DNA of 64,000 bases. Origin: Bremia lactucae (taxonomy: Eukaryota; Oomycota; Peronosporomycetes; Peronosporales; Peronosporaceae). Position 1 is the first letter of the stretch. Every line of letters starts with the position of its first letter. A model generated the notes under the pieces. That model worked only from the letters and a program-made list of their open reading frames with translations. It was not told where the DNA came from and ran no database searches. This document shows positions 19,294 to 30,121 of this stretch, piece by piece. Made by a program: the position numbers and the translations under genes. The DNA lies in NCBI RefSeq assembly GCF_004359215.1, contig NC_090628.1, forward strand, positions 307,712-371,711. The letters run 5' to 3'.

Positions 19294-22150
19294 ATCCGTT
19301 CGCACCCTTAGTGGCAATTCTATTGTGTTTGCATTGCCTCTGCGATGCAGTACACGGAATGACCCAATGAACTTGGGTAGTAGTAAACTACTACCCACAT
19401 TAGTGACTACATGCTAAGGTAAGTTTACCGTAGACAGTAGTACTAGATCATTAATTTTAAATAAAAGAACATTTGCTCTTCCATGTTTGTCAGCGTTCCG
19501 TTTCTGCCGGTTCACTGCGTTAGCAATAGAATCCTGCACGAAACAGACTACTGATTCTCGAGCCAGCAAAGATTTCTCTGCTGACTCATTTGTTCTGTCT
19601 TTTAGTGCGCTTTGTGCGCAATGTGATGAGATCTTTCTCCTCTTCAGCGAAGGATTTCTTGCTGGTACTATTTATTTTTTAGGAACAATATGCCATCACT
19701 ACTGCTAAGTTTCTTACTTTCGATGTTGATTGCTTCTACATGACATCCTTCGCGTCGTTGGTAATTTCGACGCGTGATGAGCATGAGACAGAGCTGGTTT
19801 TGCCCGTGCGAGTCCAACCCCCCCCTTAAAATAGAGGATCCCTCTTATTGGGTTGGTATGCGTAGATGGCGTAAGCCATTCACGAAGAACGGTGTATGCG
19901 TTGTAGACGCATGCACCGAATTATTGATGGCGATTTTGACCATTGGTAAAAAAATCGCTCAATTCGGATACGATTGGACGTAACCTCGAATTATCTCGTT
20001 GAGGACGCGATTGACGCATTCCGTCTGAGTATATGTCTCCGGTTGATCAGAAGTTGACATAGTCAGCCGTGTTCCGAGAGACCGGAACACGAATTGCCAA
20101 AACTCCGCCGTGAACCGTGGGTCTCTATCGAAGACCAGGTCACCGGTAAACTGTGAAGTCTGAATATTGTGTCGATAAAAGACACGGGCAGAGCCCGGAG
20201 CCGTGATTGACTCTATTTTTGCAGTAAGATGTATCATCTTGCCCGAATCTGTCAACAAAAACAAGGATTATATTGTTTTTGTGATCGTCTTCGAGAAATC
20301 CGAAGACGAAGTCCATAGATACGTACTGCCAACATTCTGCCGGAAGTTGTAGAGGTTGTAGAGGTGCACTGGACGAAGGGCTAGGCTTCACCGGTTGACA
20401 CACCGAGCTATGTAGGGAAGTTAATTTCCTCACATGGCCCGCTGCTAAGATTTCGGCAAAAAAATTGTCGATCGCTATTACTTGCTCACGAGGCAATTGC
20501 CATTGCTTCATGACACAGTATTTCGAACCTGGGATTAGGTCGATTTCATTTCGAGTGCCTTTTGTCCTTAGGCAACTCACACGGTACTGATTCCGGGAAT
20601 ACATCCTTAAATTCTATTAAACTTTATATAGAGGGTTTGTCTTTAAAGCCTCCCAAGATGGGACGTAAAACGTTCAATCCGAGTCTTCTCATCGATTGCA
20701 CTGTTATTAATGATTTTTATATAAAAATTTGAGGACACTTTCGTCCATCGATGAGCAACTGAGATTTCGTTCATTCTTACGAAATCCTATTGCCGACCGA
20801 ATGTCGGCCGCCGAGTTCTCATCTGTGACAAATACGCAGATCTGCTTGACTTTGCCACTTCGCAGATCACGCAAGAACCGTTTCGGTTCTAGCGTTGGCA
20901 ATTGAGCTAACTCCGAAGTTAACTTCGAGGCGCTATTAGATCAAGTGTATAAGCGCCTATACTTGATCCATTATTTACTAAGACATTTGTTGTCTCAGTT
21001 TCCTCTTTGGAGCTTATGTTTAAAGGTACCTGGGGGCCTTTGACCACAGGTTTCCGGGGACTGATTTCCACAGAAATAATTTGGGGACTCTCCTCTCTAA
21101 ATACCTCTAGCTTTGGTTGCGCTACCTCAGCGAGATCCTCTACGATCGACTCTCCTTTGATCTAGGACTTTCGCTCTGCCTCTTATAGACAGGTGTTTCA
21201 AATTTTCTTGGATGTTGCTTTTTCAGCAAGCATCCTTGTTTTGTACCACTCAACTTATTCGAGTGGTCGAATTTCAACGCTGCATGTACTTGTGCACATT
21301 TGTTGGGGTCTAACTCCACAGTGTGTTGGTATCCACACTGACGTCTTGTGCAGTCATGCAAACGGCCGACCTGCAAGTGGGGCCATCGCACTCACTCGTA
21401 GGACATACACACGCTTGTGGACGGTCGAAGACGTTCATCAGATGAGTCTCTGATGAACAAGAGACAGACATCGTCTCGGCTTGATGCTGCCAATTTACGT
21501 ATGGCTCGTATCATCGTACTATGTACCTTTTAATGTGTATAAAATACCAACTACACGTTTCTTATCCGCTACAGATGCAGCTATTGCTAGGCGCACTGTC
21601 ATCCTCGTTAGAGGGATATCGCGCTCAATAAATCTGAGTCTGCAATCTTCTAGCGATTGGCGCCTAATAAAATTATTCGACGCCCCACAATCGACTAGAA
21701 CTGAAGTGGCAACTTCATTGACACCATTATTTTCAGGGTACTGCGATAACCTCATCCCCTGGCCAATTACACACAATGAATGTGTGTGAGGAGAAACTTT
21801 CGTCAAAAGCGTGCAAATTTTTTGACGTTGCTGGATTATTAGAAAGATCTGCACCCACTGACCCCAACCGTTTTTCTGACGATTCGCCTCGCCGTTGCTG
21901 ATTCGCAACAGCGTCGGGTCCGCGTTCTCTGCTGTTCCTAGCGAGAGATCGGTCTTTTCGCATAGCTTTTAAGGCACTGGCCGTAAGGCACTTCACAGTG
22001 GTCTGTCTTTTAACAACGATTACATTTGTGTATAGGTTTGTAACTTGAAAAGCGAGGTTTCTTGCTCTCTACATACGAGAGAGCCATAGGTTCTGGACCT
22101 CCATTTTTCTTGTCATTTCGGAGGGCGATAAGCTCCCGAGTGGACGAATG
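18664..22150 (-). pseudogene. gag(end)-pol remnant of LTR-A element 1 with chromodomain
   Basis: Reading leftwards: Gag zinc-knuckle remnant near 22050-21990; retropepsin 'LVDCGASNNFIRRQSL' (21519-21800, D-C-G-A in place of D-S/T-G-A); the start of reverse transcriptase ('NEIDLIPGSKYCVMKQWQLP', 20604-20410) joined directly to the integrase pre-core 'PLQLPAECWQYVSMDFVFGF', so most of RT and RNase H is deleted; integrase core 'DRDPRFTAEFWQFVFRSLGT' (20264-19959); GPF/Y-type tail 'KFIGSFRVLHRRGNANTIELP' (19398-19300); chromodomain 'RTSYLNRWHGYPPSHDSWE' (18864-18664). Multiple stops: a dead Ty3/Gypsy copy. The right end near 22150 is truncated; no 5' LTR found. Confidence 0.7.
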
Positions 22151-22680
22151 CCTGTTTAAGACTAAAGTCGGCCTGTTCCGCTATAAAAAGATCGTTTAGT
22201 CGAGCGACTCAAGTTTAAGCCGGAACAGGTGACTCTTAACAGGACCATCCGGAATCATACCAGAAGACCAAGCCTTATTACCTACCAAATGAATAAGGAA
22301 TCGAAAAAAATGACGTTTGAAGAGGAAGGCTTCTATGGCTCATGCGTTACACGAGAAGACGCGCGCTGTTTCGCTGGTATCCGAGGCGTCCGGAAATTGC
22401 GTTCGCAATTTACAAAGTAAATCGGATTTTCGATGCACCGGCTATTGATGACTGGAAGCTAGTCAAGCGCGTTGCACGATACATCAGAGTCAAACGCGCA
22501 GTGCATTTTTGAGCATGAAGCATGATAAGGAACCAATTTCCTTCAGCTCTTATCGTATAGAGGCGTTGACTTTGCGGGCGATGTGGAGGATCGAAAGTCA
22601 ATCAGCGCTGACATCCAGTTTGTTAATGATGTGTGCCCCATTACAAAGAGCACTGTTTCGAGGGTCATGAAGGAATCTTT
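22151..22680 (+). pseudogene. Copia RNase H fragment
   Basis: After about 250 bp of unrecognised sequence, 22420-22500 reads 'DDWKLVKRVARYIRVKRAVHF' and 22560-22670 reads 'GVDFAGDVEDRKSISADIQF' followed by 'CPITKSTVSRV'. These are landmarks of the Copia-type RNase H, interrupted by stops. No ends or other domains remain. Confidence 0.6.
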
Positions 22681-23459
22681 TTACTATTATAAATGTTTAG
22701 GAAAGTAGGCATCTACTCGTATACACTCAATTTTCATTTCCAGCCTGCGCAGCAGATTAAATTCCGGAAGTATGACGTCCCGTAATAAAGAGTCAGAGAC
22801 TCTTCACAATCATCACGATGAGATTGTAATCATCGACTACGACAGCGACACCCCTTACGTGTTGATGGATGAGAAATCCACCGAGTCTAACTGTGAAGAC
22901 GACTCGCGTCGAGCCCCGGATCGTGCTTGTCCATGCGTTAACAATGTATGCCTGCACCTAACTTAGGCCCCCGACTCGTCACAAATCTGCTTTATACCAG
23001 GATGCTCTCGCAGAGGATTTGTAGACCAATGACCGTTGCAACAGCAAAAGCTACAAGAGATTATGTCTTTACATGGATGAACGGCTTCGTCAAGTCGTAG
23101 GCCAACAGCCTGGATCATTGGACTTGAGGCTAAGACGTCTGATGAACTCGTGCCTCGCAAAGCGCTTAACATGACGACCTTACCCCACAGCTTTTGACGC
23201 ATTGTCAATATAATTGACGCGTCTACATGACCAAGCACATGGTGCCTGGGCCGATTACAAAGACTTTTAGTAATTAATGAGTAGAATCGTCGAATTACTG
23301 CTACAATATTACCCTGTAATATTGTAGTGACATGACAATAATATCTTAATTGTTTTTTATTTTTCTTTTTTATTTCTCTTATGTGTATTGATAATCATGT
23401 AACGAGCTACACTGTTACAAAAGCGGCTCGTTTGTATCTAGTTGTTAACCATTTTCCTC
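22681..23459. other. Spacer without recognisable features
   Basis: A 64-residue frame at 22772-22966 has an acidic, Asp-rich run but no recognised domain. The part 23330-23400 is AT-rich. I see nothing else to annotate. Confidence 0.4.
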
Positions 23460-23786
23460 AACAATCAGCTCGTCAGCAGGAGTACACTGGCGCTCCATTA
23501 CGCCGGCATCTCGATTCTGAAGACGGGCACTGATCTGTGCAATGCCATATATTTTGCGCCGAGAAGCTGCGAATCCTATCAAGTGCTACTGTATCGTGCT
23601 GATTGTACACCCGTTGCTGTGCTGAGACGCGGCGCTGGCGAGATTGAGAAGTCGAAACGCGCCGAGATCTCGATGGACGTGGTGGAGATAATTCGGCGAT
23701 TTATACCAAGACTAGACTCATTGGTGACCGGCCCTGGACTTGAAATGGATGCTCGTGTGCAAGATATGTTCGTCAGGTCGTTGCCA

Positions 23787-24084
23787 TGACATGACTGAGA
23801 CGTCATCTCCACTTCATCCTGGTCCGAACAGTTGTCAGCTCATTGCATATCGTTACCAACCAGACCAGAATCAGCCAGTATAAGCCCACGCGCACGGGAC
23901 GTAGTACACAGCGGTAAAGCGTATCTGTAGAGCGCTCACGAAACACAGAGCAGTGGTAAAAGAGTATCTGTAGAGCGCTATCGCTAGCATTCAATTCATT
24001 CTCACTTTTACCACACATCCCGGAGTCGCCTTCCAACAAGCTCCTCTGGCCCGATCGGTCCCTCTGCCAGCCAAGGGCCTGTCA
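23787..24084 (+). repeat. 5' LTR of Gypsy element F
   Basis: 298 bp, TGACATGACT...CTGTCA, equal in length to the 3' LTR 28120-28417, with differences at roughly one base in ten by eye. Preceded by GCCA, which recurs after the 3' LTR. Confidence 0.85.
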
Positions 24085-27000
24085 CTTTGATTAAAGTAAA
24101 TTTGAATCGGAACTGAAGAATCCCTTCCCACGCCATGGGTCGGAACGACGACGACGATGAATACGTCACGTATACAATCGTCTCATGTCCAGCAACGGAC
24201 GCGCTACATGCGGACACCGCAAAGATTGAAATTCTTAACTTCTACGGTAGGATTGGAAAGAGCTGGCTTAAGTGGAGCATGCGCTCCAAGAGCCTTGTTG
24301 CGCGGAAGCACTGGTCCACGAAACAATCAGCAAGCCAGCTCATGATCCTCATCGAAAGAGAGCTTGGACAGGATTTTCAGACGCTTGCTCGACAAGCAGT
24401 CGAAGCGAATGCCTTGTTCGAGAAATTCTACGACCAAATCGACATGGCTATGGTCTCTGGCGACTTCAACGAGGACCTCGACGAAGAGCTGTGATCGCTA
24501 AACAAGCGACGCGACGAGACGGTGCAAGCTATCAGTCGCTAATTGTAGGAGCTCATGCACCTCTTCGCGGAGCTACCGACGTACGCCGAAATCATTCCGG
24601 AGGTGCAGCAATGCCGCTTCTTCAAGCGCGCCTTGCCGAAGGACTGGCAAGACAAACTTGCAGTCGCGGGCGACCACTACGACAAGCTGACAGCGCTTGT
24701 TCTATACTTCGAGCGTCTCGAGAACCGTGACAAGGTCAACAGCCGCGACAAGTCACACAATAGCAACATCAACAACCAAACCGGCGGCAAGGCCTCTCGC
24801 TTCACAGACGCAGCAAACATGAGTCCAACAACAGCAAGCATAAGCAAGGCACCAATAGCAGGGGCAACAGCACGTCGAAGCCAAATCCGAAAGGTAAGTG
24901 GTGCACATTCCACAAGACCGACTCGCACGACTCCGCCGACTGCTTCGTCCTCATATATCGCGTAAGGATGAGAACAAGCGAGTGGAAGCCAAGGCACAGC
25001 AGACGACAAAGAACTGCCCTCGCATCTACCATTCAAGCAACAGCGAAGACGAGATCAAGCTGTTCGGCTTGCTGGAGAAAGAGCCAGCGAACAAGATCGC
25101 GCCACTGTGCGTCAAGGTACAGATTCGACACGACAACGGCGCGTCCGGCGCTCTGTTCGATAGGGTTGCATCAAAGAGCATCACCAATGCAACCACGGTG
25201 AGCGCCAACATCAAGCACCAAAACAAGGTCGCTCCCTTATCTACAACGTTCAAGACAGTTGGCAGTGACGTGACGAGCAGTGGCTCCACGATGGTGTACT
25301 TTCCTTCCCCAAGCTCAACCCTACGTCTACAATCACTTATGGCTTTGAAGTGATCAACGACAGCCAAGACAAGATGGTCATCGGGCGCGATCTCATGGAT
25401 GTGCTCGGAATTGTGCTCAACTTCAAAGACAAAGTCGTCCAGTGGGATGGACACCAAACGTCTCTAAACACGGGTGGCAGTGGCACAGCATTGATTCGCG
25501 CGGACACTCGTGATCGCGAGTTTCCAGACGAGTACAAGGAGGTCGTTGACAACGGTGTCCATCGTACCGGCTTGATGCCCGATCATCTGCCGACACCGCT
25601 CACCGCTCGCGTCCTAAAGCTTTTGAAGGAGCATCAGCTACTGTACGACGGCCACTTGGGTCGAATGCGCTTTGACGACTACGTGCTCCCACTGTCGACG
25701 GACTTCCATGTCGTCCATGCTAGTCCGTACGCTCTGCCTCGCTCGATGGAAGCCAAGGCCAAGGACGAGATACAGCGCCTGCTTGACGCGAATGTGCTTG
25801 AGCAAATCTACGACTCCGAGATGGCATCGCCAGCCTTCTTCATCACGAAGCCAATTGGCTCGCTGCGTTTTCGTATCGAGTTCCGAGTGCTGAACAAGTA
25901 CCTGCGTCGCAGTCAGTACTACGTCCCCAAGATACGCGAGATCCTCTTGCGTTTGTTTGGTGCCAAGTTCCTATCTACATTTGACGCAAACATGGGATAT
26001 TATGCCAGGCGTCTTGCCAAGCAGAGTCGAGCTCACTCGGCGTTCTGTCTTCCATTCGGAAAGTACAAGTACAAACGTCTGCCAATGGGGATCTCAACGG
26101 CGCCCGACGAGTATCAAACATGCATGGGAAATATATTCGGCGATCCCCCGTTCGTGGTCGTCTACTTGGATGACTTGCTCGTGTGCTCCAAGACCGAGAG
26201 CGAGCACCTCGAAAACCTGCGTGTGCTGTTCGAGCGTCTGGCTAAGTACGACGTGGAACTCAATGGCAAGAAGTGTCATGTTTACGTAAGTCTGTCGACT
26301 ACCTCGGCTTTACACTTACAGCTCAGGGCATTCTACCACAAGCGAAGAAGATCCAAGCGATCAACAAGATCGCCGTTCCTCGCAACAAGAAAAAGCTGCG
26401 TCGCTTCCTGGGCATGATCAATTATTATTGCGATATGATCCCCAACAAGTCAGCACTATGTGCGCCGCTGAACCGCTTCACGAGCTCCAAAATCGCATTC
26501 ACATGGATGCAAAGCGACACCGACGTGTTCCGCGCCGTCCAGAGGGCGTTTGCGGAAGCTGTGTTGCAGGCGTTCCCTGACTTTGACCTGCCGTTCCACG
26601 TCTACGCTGATGCAAGTGGGTGGCATCGTGATGCAGGAAAACAAGATCCTCGCCTGTTACTCTCGCACGCTCAATTATCCCCAGATCAACTATTCAACGA
26701 TGGAGCTCGAGCTCCTGTCGATTGTGGAGCTGCTTCGCGAGTAGCGCACCAGTTTATTTGGCTTCGAAGGTCATTGTGCACATCGCAAAAACCTCATCTA
26801 TTCGAACGAAACGAATCTTAGAGTCAAGTGCTGAAAGCTGTTGCTTTTCGAGCACCATTTGTCGTTGCACTACATCAAAGCCATAAAGAACGTAGGCGCG
26901 GACGCCTTTTCCCGAATGCGATTTGACACAGCAGAGCAAGCGCAAATGCACGATGAGATCAACGCCGCGACGGACGATTTATTATGTGTCATGCCCGACC

Positions 27001-28119
27001 CAGTCATCCTCCAGCACCAAGAGCGCGATGAAACGATCCAGACGATCAAGTCTGGGTGCCTCGCCGGCCAGAACAACCCGCACTACAAGTTACTTGCTCT
27101 CCTCGGATGCACGCTTGACACATTTCAAGGTCGTATCGTTGTCCCAGACACGTTGCGTGACGACCTCCTGGATTGGTACCACTACAATTTCGGGCACGCT
27201 AGTCCTGATCGCCTGTACAAGACGATGCGACAGTTGCTTTAGTGCCCTGCATTGAAATCCTCGATCATTAAGCGCGTCAAGTCGTGTCTGACGTGCAAAC
27301 GAGCTAAAGTCCACGGCGGCAGACAAGACTACGGACTACTACCACCAAGGACGCACAAGACAGTGAACCTGTGGGACGTAGTGCACGTCGAGCTTATTGG
27401 TCCGTACGATGGCTATTACGGTATCACGATCATTGATGTAGCGAAAAGCTGGCTCAAAGTCAATTCTTTAACAGACCAGAACAGCCTGACGACAGCAGAG
27501 AGCTTTGATCGCGAGTGGATTTGCCGTTATCCCCGTCCAGCTCAAGTTATTTATGAACTTGGTGCTGCGGTCTCGTGTGAGGAAATCGAAGAGCTCTAGC
27601 AGAGCTACAGGATCAAGTCGATACCGATGACTGCACAAAAATAGCAAGCCAATGCAATTTGCGAGCGCGTCTACATGGAGCTTCTCAATGTAATTCGCTG
27701 CCACGACAATGTCGACTGGAAAAAAGCACTGCCTTTCGCCGCGTTCGCTGTTCGAGTCAGTTATCACAGCATCCTGAACGCGTCGCCTGGCCAACTCATC
27801 TTTGGTCAGGGCATAATCACACGCAAGCTCTACGAAGCAAACTGGAGCTACATGTCGAAGCGGCGATTCGACGCGATTCTCGCCGACAACGACCGAGAAA
27901 CGACAAGCGCATTTCGCACTTTTACATCGTCGGTGACACGGGCATGGTCCGAGTACCAAATAAGATTCACGCAAAGACTCGTCCAGTGGCCAATGGACTA
28001 TTAACGATCACGGACGTCTACGACAACGGCACGATCACGATCGACAAACGATTGACAACGCAGCAAGTGAGCATCCAGCGCGTGTTCCCGTGTTAGCGCA
28101 CAAGTTCATGAGGGGAGAA
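24085..28119 (+). mobile_element. Internal region of Ty3/Gypsy element F, degenerate gag-pol
   Basis: Landmarks in order: Gag-like frame from 24135 (stop at 24492) resumed in other frames to about 24960; retropepsin region 25090-25480, with DNGAS where D-S/T-G-A is expected and 'VIGRDLMDVLGIVLNF'; reverse transcriptase 25700-26290 ('ASPAFFITKPIGSLRFRIEFR', 'LPMGISTAPDEYQ', 'VVVYLDDLLVCSKT'); RNase H region 26290-26760 ('RRFLGMINYYCDMIP', 'PFHVYADASG'); integrase zinc finger and core 27180-28090 ('HYNFGHASPDRLYKT', 'CLTCKRAK', 'NLWDVVHVELIGPYDGYYG'). Frameshifts and stops separate these pieces, so it is not active. A purine run AGGGGAGAA (28111-28119) directly precedes the 3' LTR as a polypurine tract. 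No chromodomain and no antisense ORF were seen. Confidence 0.8.
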
Positions 28120-28417
28120 TGACATGACTGAGACGTCATCTTCACTTCAACCTGGTCCGAACCTTTGCCAGCTTTATTGCATATTATTACCAGCCAGACC
28201 AGAATCAGCCAGTTTGAACCGACGTGCATGGGACGTAGTACACAACGATAAAGCGTATCTGTAGAGCTCTCACGACACACAGAGCAGCGGTATAGAGTTT
28301 CTGTTGAGCGCTATCTCTAGCATCTAATTCATTCTCACTTTTACCACACATCCCAGAGTCGCCTTCCAACAAGCTCCTCTGGCCCGATCGGTCCCTCTGC
28401 CAGCCAAGGACTTGTCA
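28120..28417 (+). repeat. 3' LTR of Gypsy element F
   Basis: 298 bp, starts TGACATGACT and ends CTTGTCA. It is followed by GCCA, the 4-bp target duplication shared with the bases just before 23787. Confidence 0.85.
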
Positions 28418-28570
28418 GCCAATACGAAGGAGACCAAATTGCCGATTAATTACCATGGCGACGCTTTGTTTATAAGCGTTTGGAGCCAGACATTGTGAGA
28501 AGCTAATGAAACGCTATGGAAACGCTTTTTTAACGGCGAATGCAGTGCGTCATTTGTGTTGAGTTTTAGG

Positions 28571-29033
28571 GAGACAAGTATAGATGTATACAAGTCGATT
28601 AAATATGGAATATCACGAAAGCGCGTTACTGCATGCCTGTTACCGGACATCGATGTTGCCCGAGCTGCAAAGGCTCCGATGTCATGGCTAACCGAGGCGC
28701 GATTAGAGCCAGTGAACATTCTTCTTACAGCTTTAATCAGGGATCGCGTTGTATTTTTCACGTCAATTATACGAAGGTAATACTGCCCCCATCAAGGCTT
28801 ATGAAATCTACGCGTCTAGGAGGAATTCGAATAGCAACTGCGCCATTGCCTCCAGCCGTACAAGTGTTGCACCAGACGCAGACGAGCACATTCATGGAAA
28901 AATAGGTAAACAAGCTCGCGAACAGCGTGATGCCGCGAATGTCAAACACGGAGAAGGCAGGACTGGAGAGCGGTACTGTAGGATGTGACCGCGTCATTTT
29001 CTTGGGCTCGCTATCTCTTGTCATTCTATTTTA
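28571..29033. other. Unresolved sequence after the dehydratase fragment
   Basis: Short open frames on the plus strand (for example 28749-28988) contain no recognised domain. The distal part of the dehydratase would be expected here but could not be recognised with confidence. Confidence 0.35.
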
Positions 29034-29077
29034 AAACTGGGTCAATCGGCGCCATCATGCGTCGATTGACCCAGTTT
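29034..29077. other. Perfect 15-bp inverted repeat (hairpin)
   Basis: AAACTGGGTCAATCG (29034-29048) and its exact complement (29063-29077) enclose a 14-base loop. No flanking gene explains it; it could be a MITE remnant or an RNA hairpin. Confidence 0.7.
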
Positions 29078-29548
29078 CTAGAAAAAAATGTTCTTGTCGG
29101 TGAGATAGTAGGATTTAGTTAACAGAATAAAATCGTGAACCGTAAATCAGCTCGATTAGAGAAGTCACAAACGAACGAACGCGAATGCAAATTGGACTGA
29201 ATGATAGTAAATTATGTTAGAAGTGGAGTTGTCATAGCGGGCACTCCCTTCAGGGTCGACGCCCTGCTGCCAGGTTTAGTAGTTATAGTGGGTGATTTGT
29301 GCGGTTACACTAGATTTTAGAAGGTTCTTAGTCTGGTTAGCGCAGGACACAGTAAGATCTCACTTCTAGATTGATCTAGCCACTGACGAGGTCCCCCCGG
29401 CCGGGGGCCAAAACGCGTCTGGCGCGCGTTTTAATATAAAAGTCTTTTAGCCATGTTTTTTTCTTTCCTACAAACTAAGATAAAATAGTTGACGTCGAAA
29501 GGCAGCGAGTGGGCAGTGCTTTTCATATCGTCTTCTACATACTTAAGC
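29078..29548. other. Spacer with a second small GC-rich inverted repeat
   Basis: No gene seen. Around 29394-29434 a 'ccccccggccggggg' palindrome is followed by 'aaaacgcgtctggcgcgcgtttt', which can also fold back. Confidence 0.5.
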
Positions 29549-29980
29549 TGTAACGGGGTGTATCGTTGCTTAAATTGAATACACTTGAATTAAGGTGATT
29601 TTTATGTTTTCTAAGGAAGATAATGTTTGGAAAAAATTACTTTACATAGTAATATTCCTAAAGCTTAGCTGGGTAGATACAGACCATTATTTATACTTGC
29701 TTCGCGGTCCAGTCAGTACTGGACGCGCGCAAAGAGAGATAAGACTTTATTACATGATTTGTGGTAGTACATATATATTAAGTTAGTAAAAAAGATAGAA
29801 ACAGAAGAACTCAATTATATTAAATATAGTTTACTTTTATAATCTTTAAAGTCAGTGTTTTAAAAGAGAGTCTTCTCTGCACGTCCTAGTGTACGTGAAG
29901 TGACGTGAGGCATCACTCGCACTGAAACAGTGCGAAGTGGACTTGTACTGCTTTAGTACAAGTCGGCTGTGCCCGTTTCA
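29549..29980 (+). repeat. 5' LTR of LTR-A element 2
   Basis: 432 bp, TGTAACGGGG...GTTTCA, matching 35121-35553. Two bases later follows the primer site TGGTAGCACTTTGTAGTCC (29983-30001). Confidence 0.8.
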
Positions 29981-30121
29981 CCTGGTAGCACTTTGTAGTC
30001 CGTCCAAGGACCACAATTACATCGTCTGAGATGGATACATTAAATGTTAATGGAAATACGCATCACGTTTCACGTGATAGCTACTCCTTTCTAAGTGACA
30101 TAGAATGAAGTGCGGTCGAAC

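Larger units (their letters stand above)
23460..28570 (+). pseudogene. ATP-dependent NAD(P)H-hydrate dehydratase pseudogene split by a Gypsy insertion
   Basis: This enzyme repairs hydrated NAD(P)H. Left of the retrotransposon (23460-23786), pieces in shifting frames read 'QEYTGAP', 'YAGISILKTGTDLC', 'EAANPIK', 'LIVHPLL' and 'IIRRFIPRLDSLVTGPGLEMDARVQDM', in the family order. Right of it (28414-28570), reading resumes with 'ANTKETKLPI', 'HGDALFIS' and 'YGNAFLTANAV', the next family motifs. At least three frameshifts or stops exist besides the 4.6-kb insertion, and no N-terminal part or introns are visible. It is a gene fragment that was probably decaying before or since insertion. Identification rests on motif order recalled from the family. 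Confidence 0.65.

Noticed and set aside
23787..28417. Antisense ORF also in Gypsy element F
   Set aside because: No aORF blocks (APEKKPW, coiled coil) and no chromodomain were found on either strand of this element, so the feature is limited to families A and D.
28571..28905. 'CPSCKGSDVMANRG' zinc-ribbon-like stretch
   Set aside because: Two Cys pairs are not completed and frames around it are short; likely chance in the dehydratase relic or spacer.
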